Positions 33,900 through 41,656 of a DNA stretch of 64,000 bases are shown here, piece by piece (positions within the stretch are counted from its first letter, which is position 1; each line of letters begins with the position of its first letter). The notes under the pieces are model-generated. The model searched no databases. It was not told the origin of the DNA and saw only the letters and a list, made by a program, of their open reading frames with translations. The stretch comes from Gammaproteobacteria bacterium (GTDB lineage: Bacteria > Pseudomonadota > Gammaproteobacteria > Francisellales > CACEW01). The translations under genes were made by a program, and so were the position numbers. Location: positions 24,775-88,774 of the forward strand of contig JAQSYQ010000009.1 of NCBI GenBank assembly GCA_029256015.1. The letters are read 5' to 3'.

Positions 33900-34475
33900 T
33901 TATTTAGTATTGGCAAGATGTTCATTCTTAATCCAATTTTGCAATTTATAAGAGCCCTTTGTATCAATGCTATTGACCCATAAATATTCTTGGTCGCCTA
34001 TTGTGCTTTTAGCTTTATCAATATAGGGGTATAGGCTTAGATATTCAGCGCCTTTATAATCAGTGTCATCTAATATCAATGGCATTACAGCTATACGTAT
34101 ATTTTGATTTAAGCCGTCGAAATAGCCTAGCTCCCATGGCATCCACTTAGAGTTTTTGCTGTTAGGGGTAATTAGATAAATCAAAACCTGGCTATCTTTC
34201 ATTCGATTTTTTAAAATGGATGCTGTATGTTTGGTTACAGCTTTTCTATCTAGCTGTTTATCTTGTTCCCAATCTATATATACGCTAAGCCCAAACTCTT
34301 CTAACATCATTTTGACTAACAAGACATCACTTTTATCTTGGAAGCTATGAGATAGGAATACATCATACTTTTTAGTGCTGTCTGTTCTTGTAATACTATC
34401 CGCTCTAGCGGCAAAATTTACTGTTAGCTGTTGTTTATATTTTTCCCTGACTTTATCAAGTCTTATTAAGCTCAT
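33900..34475 (-). CDS. TIR-domain protein
   Basis: 191 residues. After a ~35-residue helical N-terminus comes a TIR fold: YDVFLSHSFQDK (37-48), the second strand SVYIDWEQD (~64-72), and SKWMPWELGYFDG (109-121), in which Glu115 sits where NADase-type TIRs have their catalytic acid. Bacterial TIR proteins act as NAD-consuming or signalling enzymes in phage defence, or as host-directed effectors. The start at 34475 has GGGGAC upstream; an ATG 30 bases earlier lacks one. First of four genes and close to tRNA-Thr, which favours an island-borne defence cassette. Confidence 0.85.
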   Translation of the reverse strand: MSLIRLDKVREKYKQQLTVNFAARADSITRTDSTKKYDVFLSHSFQDKSDVLLVKMMLEEFGLSVYIDWEQDKQLDRKAVTKHTASILKNRMKDSQVLIYLITPNSKNSKWMPWELGYFDGLNQNIRIAVMPLILDDTDYKGAEYLSLYPYIDKAKSTIGDQEYLWVNSIDTKGSYKLQNWIKNEHLANTK

Positions 34476-34562
34476 TTTCGTCCCCGTTGATGCAACATAA
34501 AGCAAATGAGGTTTAGATAAGCTTTTTTCAATATCAGATGAAATAAAATATTCTGCGAAAAC

Positions 34563-34584
34563 GCTACCCCAATTGCTACCCCAA
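34563..34584. repeat. Tandem 12-base repeat, possible integrase remnant
   Basis: GCTACCCCAA occurs twice with a two-base spacer between tRNA-Thr and the TIR gene. Read leftward, in frame with the TIR gene, it encodes WGSNWGS and then an open stretch lacking a start codon. It may be the tail of a lost recombinase gene; this is weak. Confidence 0.3.
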
Positions 34585-34628
34585 GAGGTAATTTAATTGA
34601 TAGCTAAATTGTAATTCATTAAAATATA

Positions 34629-34704
<76 letters not shown>

Positions 34705-34786
34705 CAAACTTGTTAAATAAAACTTTACCATAACTCAGTTGCTAGAGTCCTGGTACTAAATCCGGCTTCGTGCCTCATTAAGTACC

Positions 34787-34842
34787 CCGGCCCTGCGCAA
34801 TCCGTGCTTCGGGCGTTCGCCGGATCAAAGCGATGCTTTGAT
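34787..34842. repeat. Structured repeat, copy 1
   Basis: A 37-base conserved part starting and ending in CCGG is followed by a perfect 8-bp hairpin ATCAAAGC-GAT-GCTTTGAT. Copy 2 at 34890 has the same spacing. The gene-free stretch 34705-35017 holds these two copies and no coding region I can support. Confidence 0.75.
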
Positions 34843-34889
34843 TTTTCCGCCTCCATTTTTCGCCTCGTTTATCCTACTCGGCTTAAATG

Positions 34890-34945
34890 CCGGCCCTGCG
34901 CAATCCATGCTTCGGGCGTTCGCCGGGCTGAAGCAGTGCTTCAGC
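34890..34945. repeat. Structured repeat, copy 2
   Basis: The 37-base part matches copy 1 except for one base (CAATCCATGC versus CAATCCGTGC). The hairpin is GCTGAAGC-AGT-GCTTCAGC. The outer four pairs differ from copy 1 on both sides, so pairing is conserved while sequence is not. Confidence 0.75.
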
Positions 34946-35017
34946 TTATCCGGCTCACCCAACTGAGCTCGCAGCATAAGGGTCATATTGTAAGGATTAT
35001 GCTTGGAAATACAAGGC

Positions 35018-36034
35018 TTATTCTGGGGTTCTTGCTTGTGCCTGTCTTCTTCTCATGCAGCATCTTGCACCCAATAAGGCCAAAGCTCCGAATAAAAGGG
35101 CTGACGCAACATTGCCGGCTGTTGCGCTTGAGCTTGTGGGTTCTGGGCTAGCTAGCGCCGGGATTGGGGTTTGAGCGATCATAGCTTCTTGGAATGGAGA
35201 AGCTGACGGGCTGGCCTGAATGCTTGGTAATTTTTCTTCTGTCAGATAAGCATGAGTTAAAGGTTTGTGGCAGTCTATTTTTTGATGGCTGATAACATGA
35301 GAATCATCGGCAATAAAGGAAAAGTCATGATGTGTTCCATAGACTATTACAGCATGAAACGCTTGTACTGGATCTTGGGATTTTGCCTTTTCCATTTCAA
35401 GCGCTCTTTTTAAACAATGTATCGAGTGCTGTTCAATTAATGAAGAATCCAGTTCAATGTTTCCATCAGCGAATATCATGCCTAACGCGTTAGCAACTTT
35501 ATCAGAAGGAAGAGATTTATATACAAGAGGGAGCTGGCCTAGAAAAAACAATAAAGTGGGGGCCCCCAATTTTGCAAGCCAGAACTGCTGTTCTAAATTA
35601 AGGCTTTCAAGCCGTTTAGGGAATCCCTCTGGGAATTTAGCTTTAAATGCACGAGAATTATCGTGAAGTTGCACTGCTAATTGAGGATTTTTATTAATTG
35701 CATCCCAGTCTAAATCTTCATTGAGGCTTTCTGATATTACCACCATATTTGAGCTTGAAGCTTGCATTTCAAGCAGATTTTGGGCCACCATAAATTGCGA
35801 ATGGATAATCCTTTCAGCAGCAGACCGGTCCTTGTCCCAGCCGGGGTGTATATGAAATTGACCTAAATGAGTAAATCGGAATTCTGGCAGGCTATCCGCA
35901 TCATATGTGCATGAGCTGTGATGGAGATCGGCGCTACTGATATCTAAGCCATGGAGTTTTGACCATTTTTTTCCATAGCCAGTTTTTTGCATATCACGTT
36001 TAATTCTGCTGTAATCTATGCCAGGTTTAGGCAT
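35018..36034 (-). CDS. C-tail-anchored hypothetical protein
   Basis: 338 residues, family not recognised. The main domain (~1-265) contains LGQFHIHPGWDKDRSAAERI (~57-76), HSQFMVAQNLLE, MVVISESLNEDLDW and VIVYGTHHDFSF (~240). The scattered His plus E-S-L and G-T-H-H patterns faintly resemble ChaN/TraB-type proteins, which I cannot confirm. A Pro/Ser/Ala linker (~270-305) leads to one C-terminal membrane helix (NVASALLFGALALLGARCC) and an Arg-rich end, a tail-anchor topology. GAGG lies about ten bases before the ATG. Confidence 0.68.
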   Translation of the reverse strand: MPKPGIDYSRIKRDMQKTGYGKKWSKLHGLDISSADLHHSSCTYDADSLPEFRFTHLGQFHIHPGWDKDRSAAERIIHSQFMVAQNLLEMQASSSNMVVISESLNEDLDWDAINKNPQLAVQLHDNSRAFKAKFPEGFPKRLESLNLEQQFWLAKLGAPTLLFFLGQLPLVYKSLPSDKVANALGMIFADGNIELDSSLIEQHSIHCLKRALEMEKAKSQDPVQAFHAVIVYGTHHDFSFIADDSHVISHQKIDCHKPLTHAYLTEEKLPSIQASPSASPFQEAMIAQTPIPALASPEPTSSSATAGNVASALLFGALALLGARCCMRRRQAQARTPE

Positions 36035-36132
36035 TTCCTTTGCCTCATTAAAGGTTTTATGGGAAAATTCTATATTATTTTCCGTTGGAAATCCATAAAT
36101 TTAATTAAATTTTGATTATTTTATAGGCGAAA

Positions 36133-37185
36133 ATGACCCGCAAAATCATTCACATCGATATGGATTGTTTCTACGCCGCAATTGAAATGCGGGACAATCC
36201 AAGCTTAAAAAATAAGCCGGTAGCTGTGGGGGCGAAAGCCTCTGAGCGAGGGGTGATTTGTTCGGCCAATTACGAGGCCCGAAAGTTTGGAGTGCGCTCG
36301 GCGATGCCGACTTCCAAGGCGCTACAGCACTGTCCGGGGCTTATTTTGGTTCCTGTGAATATGTATAAATACAAAGAAGCTTCTTCTGCTATTTTTGGAA
36401 TATTCCAGAAATATACCGATTTGATTGAGCCATTATCATTGGATGAGGCTTATCTTGATGTCACTGATTGCAAGCAGCATTCAGGCAGCGCCACTTTAAT
36501 CGCCGAGGCCATTAGGACAGAAATCGAAAAAGTCCATCAAGTGACAGCTTCTGCCGGGATCGCATCCAATAAGTTTTTAGCAAAAGTTGGCAGCGGTTGG
36601 AACAAGCCTAATGGGCAAACCGTTATCAAACCCAATCAAGTTGCCGAGTTTGTTGCAAAGTTAGCTGTGGAGCAGATTTGGGGAGTGGGCAAAAAGACGG
36701 CTGAAAAAATGGAAAAGTTAGGCCTGAAAACTTGTTTGGATTTACAAAAGCTGCCTTTAGAAAGCTTGGTTCAGCATTTTGGAAAGTTTGGCTATTCGCT
36801 GTACGGGCTATGCAGGGGGATTGATGAAAGAAAAGTTGAGCCGGATAGACAGGCCAAGTCTCGAAGTATTGAAAATACCTATTTGCAAGACTTGCCGGAT
36901 TTAGCAAGCTGTCTTAAAGAACTCCCGAAACTATTTGAGCAGCTAAAACATCGCTTACAACGCTATGAAAACTATCCAATTGCCAAGCAGTTTGTGAAGC
37001 TGAAGTTTCACAACTTTAATCAGACTACGGTTGAGTGTAAAAGCTTTAAGCCTTCCCTCGATCGCTATGAGCTTTTATGCCAAGAAGCCTATCAGCGCTA
37101 TCAAATTCCAGTACGCTTAATTGGAATTGGCGTGCAGTTTGCCGAGGAAGCGCCTCAAACTACTCAGCTGGAGTTATTTGAATAA
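36133..37185 (+). CDS. dinB: DNA polymerase IV
   Basis: Y-family translesion polymerase of 350 residues, the E. coli DinB length (351). Catalytic acids are in IIHIDMDCFYAAIE (Asp8, Asp10) and SLDEAYLDVT (~103-112). CSANYEARKFGVRSAMP is the nucleotide-binding fingers segment. A little-finger domain follows and the C-terminus QTTQLELFE is a beta-clamp-binding QLxLF-type motif. No LexA box is obvious upstream. It lies 19 bases before the prepilin peptidase gene and may share its transcript. Confidence 0.96.
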   Translation: MTRKIIHIDMDCFYAAIEMRDNPSLKNKPVAVGAKASERGVICSANYEARKFGVRSAMPTSKALQHCPGLILVPVNMYKYKEASSAIFGIFQKYTDLIEPLSLDEAYLDVTDCKQHSGSATLIAEAIRTEIEKVHQVTASAGIASNKFLAKVGSGWNKPNGQTVIKPNQVAEFVAKLAVEQIWGVGKKTAEKMEKLGLKTCLDLQKLPLESLVQHFGKFGYSLYGLCRGIDERKVEPDRQAKSRSIENTYLQDLPDLASCLKELPKLFEQLKHRLQRYENYPIAKQFVKLKFHNFNQTTVECKSFKPSLDRYELLCQEAYQRYQIPVRLIGIGVQFAEEAPQTTQLELFE

Positions 37186-37204
37186 ATTGATTATATTTTA
37201 ATCA

Positions 37205-37720
37205 ATGAAAATGCTTCTGCTTATTCTTAACCTCAGCTTGGTTGCCTGCTTGTGCTTTAAATTTGGCCTAAGCTGGCAGCTTTTGTTTGCCTTTATTTTT
37301 ACTGAGGGCTTATTTATTTTGGCCATCATTGACTTATATACAGGCTTGCTGCCCGATTTGTTTACTTTGCCTCTATTGTGGTTGGGCCTTTTTGCCAATC
37401 TATTCCATAGTTTCGTGAGTCTAAGCTCTGCCGTTATTGGGGCTATGATGGGCTATCTTTGCCTGTGGTTTGTTTATCAGTTATTTAAATATTGCCGAAA
37501 AAAGGAAGGCATGGGCTATGGCGATTTTAAATTACTGGCAGCGATTGGAGCATGGCTGGGTTGGCAGGTTTTGCCGATTGTTGTACTGATGGCCTCTTTA
37601 ATCAGCCTATTCGCAGTTTTGCTGCATTATTACTTCAAAAATTCTTGGCAAGCCTCGCTTCCGTTTGGGCCGGGTTTGGCCTTGAGTGCTTGGGCAGTCT
37701 TGATTAATCTGCTAAAATAA
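37205..37720 (+). CDS. pilD: Short prepilin peptidase
   Basis: Membrane aspartyl protease that cleaves the leader of type IV prepilins. Only the A24 peptidase part is present (171 residues; full PilD is about 290). The two catalytic aspartates are visible: Asp43 in AIIDLYTGLLPD and Asp107 in GMGYGDFKL. Six or so helices remain. The N-terminal segment that N-methylates the mature pilin, with its cysteine tetrad, is missing. Either another enzyme methylates pilin here or the pilins stay unmethylated. It heads a pilus cluster. Confidence 0.88.
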   Translation: MKMLLLILNLSLVACLCFKFGLSWQLLFAFIFTEGLFILAIIDLYTGLLPDLFTLPLLWLGLFANLFHSFVSLSSAVIGAMMGYLCLWFVYQLFKYCRKKEGMGYGDFKLLAAIGAWLGWQVLPIVVLMASLISLFAVLLHYYFKNSWQASLPFGPGLALSAWAVLINLLK

Positions 37721-37741
37721 AGGCTATAGGAGGTGATGAAT

Positions 37742-38137
37742 ATGAAATTTTCTGACAGCCTAATTCGCGCTTTTACGGTGTTGATACCCGCTTTTCCTAT
37801 TGCCATTTTATATTCTCAAGTCCCGTTTGCCTGGTGGAAGGTGCTGGCTTATTTGATTTTGGCTTATGTAATTGCTGTGGTCTTTTCCTGCAAGCTTAGA
37901 ATAAAAAGCCACAGGCTGCATGCCTTGGGAGTATTGATCAGCCTTATATTTATCGGCACAGTGATCACCCTTGTTCAAGATTTTTATATAATCTTCCCGC
38001 CCAATATCAATATTTGGGAGCTTGTCGGCTTAAGCCTTTTGTTTTTAGCGGCTGGCATGGTGGGTTTAGCGCTATTGTTTTGGATATATTGGAAGTTAGA
38101 CAGCTGGGCCTGCAAGAGCTTAATTGCTAGAGCTTAG
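37742..38137 (+). CDS. Four-helix membrane protein in pilus cluster
   Basis: 131 residues with four hydrophobic helices and a short basic cytoplasmic loop (CKLRIKSHRLHA). Not recognised. I chose ATG 37742, eight bases after AGGAGG, over GTG 37733 and ATG 37736. Located between the prepilin peptidase and pilin genes, so a pilus-related role is possible but unsupported by sequence. Confidence 0.72.
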   Translation: MKFSDSLIRAFTVLIPAFPIAILYSQVPFAWWKVLAYLILAYVIAVVFSCKLRIKSHRLHALGVLISLIFIGTVITLVQDFYIIFPPNINIWELVGLSLLFLAAGMVGLALLFWIYWKLDSWACKSLIARA

Positions 38138-38167
38138 ATTCCGGGATTGCCTGGCATCGCTCAAGAT

Positions 38168-38192
38168 GACAGCAACATAGTTGATGGCAATT
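38168..38192. repeat. 25-base dispersed repeat, copy A
   Basis: This 25-base segment is the exact reverse complement of 49442-49466, more than 11 kb away. It ends with GTTGATGGCAATT. A short GC-richer palindromic flank (ATTCCGGGATTGCCTGG) precedes it. Confidence 0.75.
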
Positions 38193-38244
38193 ATGAAAAT
38201 ATTAATAATTGTGCACTAATTGATCAAACGGATTTCATCATGTT

Positions 38245-38279
38245 ATCCTGTGATTATAATTTAATCACAGGATTTTTTT
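38245..38279 (+). promoter_or_regulatory. Perfect hairpin covering pilin ribosome-binding site
   Basis: ATCCTGTGATTA and TAATCACAGGAT pair perfectly (12 bp) around a five-base loop, followed by seven T and then the pilin ATG. The right arm contains AGGA, the only ribosome-binding site for pilin. The structure could be an intrinsic terminator for upstream transcription, a translational switch, or both. Confidence 0.75.
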
Positions 38280-38732
38280 ATGAAGCCGATGCAAGGTTTT
38301 ACCTTAGTTGAGCTAATGTTAGTAGTGGCCATTATCGCCATTCTTGCCGCAATTGCCATTCCTGCCTATCACCATTATTTAAATAAAAGCCGGGTGGTGG
38401 AAGCGGTTGTTTTGGTAGGGCCTGCGAAAATGGCAGTCACTGAATACGCCGGTTTACATCATGGTAATCTAGCGGATATTAGCAATGAGAGTTTAGATTT
38501 AAGTAACGAAGAGCTGGTTGGAAATTCACATAATGTCCAAAGCATTGAAATTAAAGGGACAAGTGATACAACAGCTGCTATCAACGTTGAGCTTTCTGAT
38601 AGTTTAGGCGAACTTATTTGGACGGGGGCTTTTAATCCTGCCACCGGCAATATAGCCTGGAACTGTAGTTATCCTAGAGATAGTCCAATTAAAAGCTATG
38701 CTCCAGCTGGTTGTTTGCCAGAAGGTCAGTAA
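38280..38732 (+). CDS. pilA: Type IV pilin (PilA-like)
   Basis: Major-pilin-type protein of 150 residues. The leader MKPMQG is cut before FTLVELMLVVAIIAILAAIA, with the conserved Glu5 of the mature protein. The long N-terminal helix is followed by a globular domain with a C-terminal disulfide loop (CSYPRDSPIKSYAPAGC), as in typical gammaproteobacterial pilins. It precedes pilB and pilC. Expression is likely affected by the hairpin over its ribosome-binding site. Confidence 0.92.
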   Translation: MKPMQGFTLVELMLVVAIIAILAAIAIPAYHHYLNKSRVVEAVVLVGPAKMAVTEYAGLHHGNLADISNESLDLSNEELVGNSHNVQSIEIKGTSDTTAAINVELSDSLGELIWTGAFNPATGNIAWNCSYPRDSPIKSYAPAGCLPEGQ

Positions 38733-39872
38733 ATGAACATCACTCATTTTATCAATGAGTTGATTGAGCGAGGGATAAAAGAAGGAGCTTCAGATCTGCA
38801 TTTTGAGCACTATGCAGAGTATTATCGGGTTCGTTGTCGGATTGATGGTTTGTTGCATGAGCTTGCCTCCCCTCCCTTAAATGTGGCAGCTAATATCGTT
38901 TCCCGGCTTAAAATTATGGCGAATCTCAATATTGCCGAAAGGCGGCTGCCACAAGACGGTAGGTTTAGTTTCAAATATGATGAGCGTTTAATCGACTGTC
39001 GGCTTAGCACTTGCCCTTCGATATTTGGCGAAAAAATTGTGTTAAGGATTTTAGATGCCAGCCAAATGCAAAGAGATATGGATAAGCTTGGTTTTGAAGC
39101 CAATCAGCTAAAAACGGTGCAAAAATATTTGAAGCAAGCTCAGGGCATGATTATTGTGACAGGCCCTACAGGCAGTGGTAAAACCGTGACTTTGTATGCC
39201 TTGCTAGCTGCAATTAACTCTCTGGATAAAAACATTTGCACGGTGGAAGACCCAGTTGAAATTCATTTGCCGGGTTTGAACCAAGTCAATGTTCACCCCA
39301 AAGCAGGCTTGGAGTTTTCTCATATTTTAAGGGCATTCTTGCGTCAAGACCCTGACATTATTATGGTGGGAGAAATGCGTGACGTGGAGACGGCTGAAAT
39401 TGCTATGAAGGCTTCTCAAACGGGGCACTTGGTGCTCTCAACCCTGCATACCAATAGTGCGGCTCATAGCTTAATGAGATTAAACCAAATGGGCGTTGCT
39501 TCATACACATTGGCTCACTCTGTTTCGCTAATTATTGCCCAAAGGCTGGTGAGAAGATTGTGTGATCACTGCAAGATCAAGACAGAGCTTCCTCTCTCTA
39601 TTTTAAAAGAACAAGGCTGTCAGTCTCCTTTTGTGTATTTAGCTAAAGGCTGCTCGCACTGTCATTTGGGCTACAAAGGCCGGCTGGCTCTATTTGAATT
39701 ATTACCTATTGAAGCCAAAGTGGCGGACTGCATTTTACACAATGGCAAGCTAAGCGATTTAGTAAGGCTACAAAAAAGCATGGGGTTTTGTTCTTTGAGA
39801 GAAATGGGCCTTGAAAAAGTGCGGATGGGGGAGACCACATTGGATGAGCTCAATCGAGTAACAAGCCCGTGA
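38733..39872 (+). CDS. pilB: Type IV pilus assembly ATPase, short form
   Basis: GspE/PilB-type secretion ATPase that powers pilus extension. Walker A GPTGSGKT (144-151), the Asp box (EDPVE ~172), Walker B (DPDIIMVGEMRD ~206-217), the His box (TGHLVLSTLHTN ~231) and a CxxC...CxxC zinc site (CDHC, CSHC) are all present. The last distinguishes PilB/GspE from PilT. At 379 residues it lacks the ~180-residue N-terminal MshEN domains of full PilB, as in PulE-like short forms. Its ATG follows the pilin stop directly (TAAATG) and its end overlaps pilC. Confidence 0.9.
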   Translation: MNITHFINELIERGIKEGASDLHFEHYAEYYRVRCRIDGLLHELASPPLNVAANIVSRLKIMANLNIAERRLPQDGRFSFKYDERLIDCRLSTCPSIFGEKIVLRILDASQMQRDMDKLGFEANQLKTVQKYLKQAQGMIIVTGPTGSGKTVTLYALLAAINSLDKNICTVEDPVEIHLPGLNQVNVHPKAGLEFSHILRAFLRQDPDIIMVGEMRDVETAEIAMKASQTGHLVLSTLHTNSAAHSLMRLNQMGVASYTLAHSVSLIIAQRLVRRLCDHCKIKTELPLSILKEQGCQSPFVYLAKGCSHCHLGYKGRLALFELLPIEAKVADCILHNGKLSDLVRLQKSMGFCSLREMGLEKVRMGETTLDELNRVTSP

Positions 39873-41056
39873 AAAAGCATGGATTTAGTTGGTCAGGCCT
39901 TAATCCTTCTGGACAAAAAACCAAAGGCCTGGCTTATGAATTAAATGCCGACCTGCTTAAACTGGCTTTGGCTAAGCAGGGGCTGCAGCATATTAAGGTT
40001 AAGCGCCAATTTAGTTTCTTTAGTAAAAAAATCCGATCCAAAGATATTACCTATTTTGCTCGGCAGCTTTTGATTATGCAAAAAGCCGGCCTGCCTTTGT
40101 TAAAAGCTTTGCAAACCCTAAGTGTCACTTCAGGTCCACTTGAAATGATTATTGCGGTGATAAAAAAAGATATTGAAAGAGGGAAAACACTTTCTGACAG
40201 CTTGCGTAAATTTCCTAAGCAGTTCGATCGCTTATTTTGCAATTTAATTGAAGTGGGAGAAGCGGCCGGAATCTTGGATCAAGTCTTGCAAAACCTGGTG
40301 GAGTATCGGGAAAAATCTCAAGGGCTTAAAAGCGCTTTATTTAAGGCACTATCTTATCCAATTATTGTTTTGTTGGTGGCTTTAGGCATCAGCATAGGGC
40401 TCTTGCTGTTCATTGTGCCGCAGTTTCAAACTTTGTTTACCGAGTTTAACGCGCCATTGCCTTTATTGACTCAAACAGTGATTCACGTATCCAATGCCTT
40501 AAAGCAGAATGGGCTTTGGATTATGGCTGGCATTGTTGGGGCGGGAGCAGCTGGAATGCTTTTAAAAAAACAGTCTGAAACATTTAAGCAGATTTGGGAC
40601 AAGGCTTTATTAAGCTTACCGGTTTTTGGTAAGTTAATTCAAAAAGCTTTGTTGATCAAAATCAGTAGGACCTTAAGCTTAATGCTCAATGCGGGCATGC
40701 CCCTGTCTCAAGCCTTGCGGCTTTTAACAAAGCATTTTGAAAACAGGGCTTATAAATTTGCCATGACAAAATGTTTCCACTCGATTAAAAATGGCCAAGC
40801 CTTTCATCAGGCTTTAAGTCATTCGAATTACTTTCCGATACTACTCATTCAAATGGTACAAGTAGGGGAAGAATCCGGCACTTTAGACAGCATGTTAAGT
40901 AAAGCCGCGGATATCTATCAGGAGGAGCTTGATTATGCTGTTAGCATTTTAAAAGAGCTACTTGAACCAGTGCTTATGACAGTGCTTGGGATTATTGTTG
41001 GCGGGCTTGTTATCGCCATGTACCTGCCGGTGTTTAATTTAGGAGGAATAATGTGA
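39869..41056 (+). CDS. pilC: Type IV pilus inner-membrane platform protein
   Basis: PilC/GspF family, 395 residues. It has two T2SSF domains (~65-190 and ~270-390): FARQLLIMQKAGLPLLKALQ and ISRTLSLMLNAGMPLSQALR, each followed by a G-E-x-x-G motif (VGEAAGILD, VGEESGTLD). Three membrane helices include ALSYPIIVLLVALGISI. It couples the PilB motor to the pilus base. GTG start, overlapping the pilB stop by four bases. No pilM-Q genes are in this window. Confidence 0.93.
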   Translation: MKKHGFSWSGLNPSGQKTKGLAYELNADLLKLALAKQGLQHIKVKRQFSFFSKKIRSKDITYFARQLLIMQKAGLPLLKALQTLSVTSGPLEMIIAVIKKDIERGKTLSDSLRKFPKQFDRLFCNLIEVGEAAGILDQVLQNLVEYREKSQGLKSALFKALSYPIIVLLVALGISIGLLLFIVPQFQTLFTEFNAPLPLLTQTVIHVSNALKQNGLWIMAGIVGAGAAGMLLKKQSETFKQIWDKALLSLPVFGKLIQKALLIKISRTLSLMLNAGMPLSQALRLLTKHFENRAYKFAMTKCFHSIKNGQAFHQALSHSNYFPILLIQMVQVGEESGTLDSMLSKAADIYQEELDYAVSILKELLEPVLMTVLGIIVGGLVIAMYLPVFNLGGIM

Positions 41057-41103
41057 AGGGTTCTAATAGGCTTGCAGCCTAACTGCCCTACTTTTTCTTA
41101 TAG

Positions 41104-41653
41104 CAGGATTTCGTCCTGCAGCCGAGGTACTTTCTTAAAAGAAAGTACCCAAAGAAATCCAGCCCTCCTGCATGCTTGCATCCTCTAAAATTGTGCTAAA
41201 GCCTAAGAAGCGGCAAAGCAGATATCCGTATCTTGTTTGCCTTATGGCCGCATCCTTGCGGCCACCCTACGGGTCTAAGGCTTATCGCTTTATTTTATCG
41301 GCGCATGCTAGGGGCGATAAAAGCCTCCGACCTGCAAGACCTTGGCCGAAGGTGCTCTTTGCGCCCATGGTCACAGGCGCTTGAAAAGACGATGCTCAGG
41401 CTTTAGGTCCGAAGGATAAGCGCAAGGATGCGCTTATCAGGCACACTGAAATGGATTTCCATTGTGCCGGTACTTAAGCTTGAGCGAAGCCTTTTCAAGG
41501 AGAAGCCTGTGCAGGGCAGGCATTTTTGCCTACTTTAGCTTCAGGCATCCTGCCTTACGCCCTTCGGGGAGTGCTAAAGCACGCCCAAATCTACTCCTGA
41601 TAGATTTGTGTTGCAGTACAAAAGTAGGGAGTAGGTTGCAGGACGAAATCCTG
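41104..41653. mobile_element. Palindrome-rich block with terminal inverted repeats
   Basis: CAGGATTTCGTCCTGCA at 41104-41120 is exactly inverted at 41637-41653. Between lie successive hairpins: GGTACTTTCTT..AAGAAAGTACC, TGGCCGCA..TGCGGCCA, ATAAGCGCA..TGCGCTTAT and others. The stretch 41057-41656 has no gene I can support; short rightward frames are artefacts of the repeats. It sits between convergent pilC and glyS. It may be a MITE-like or composite repeat element. Confidence 0.55.
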
Positions 41654-41656
41654 ATA

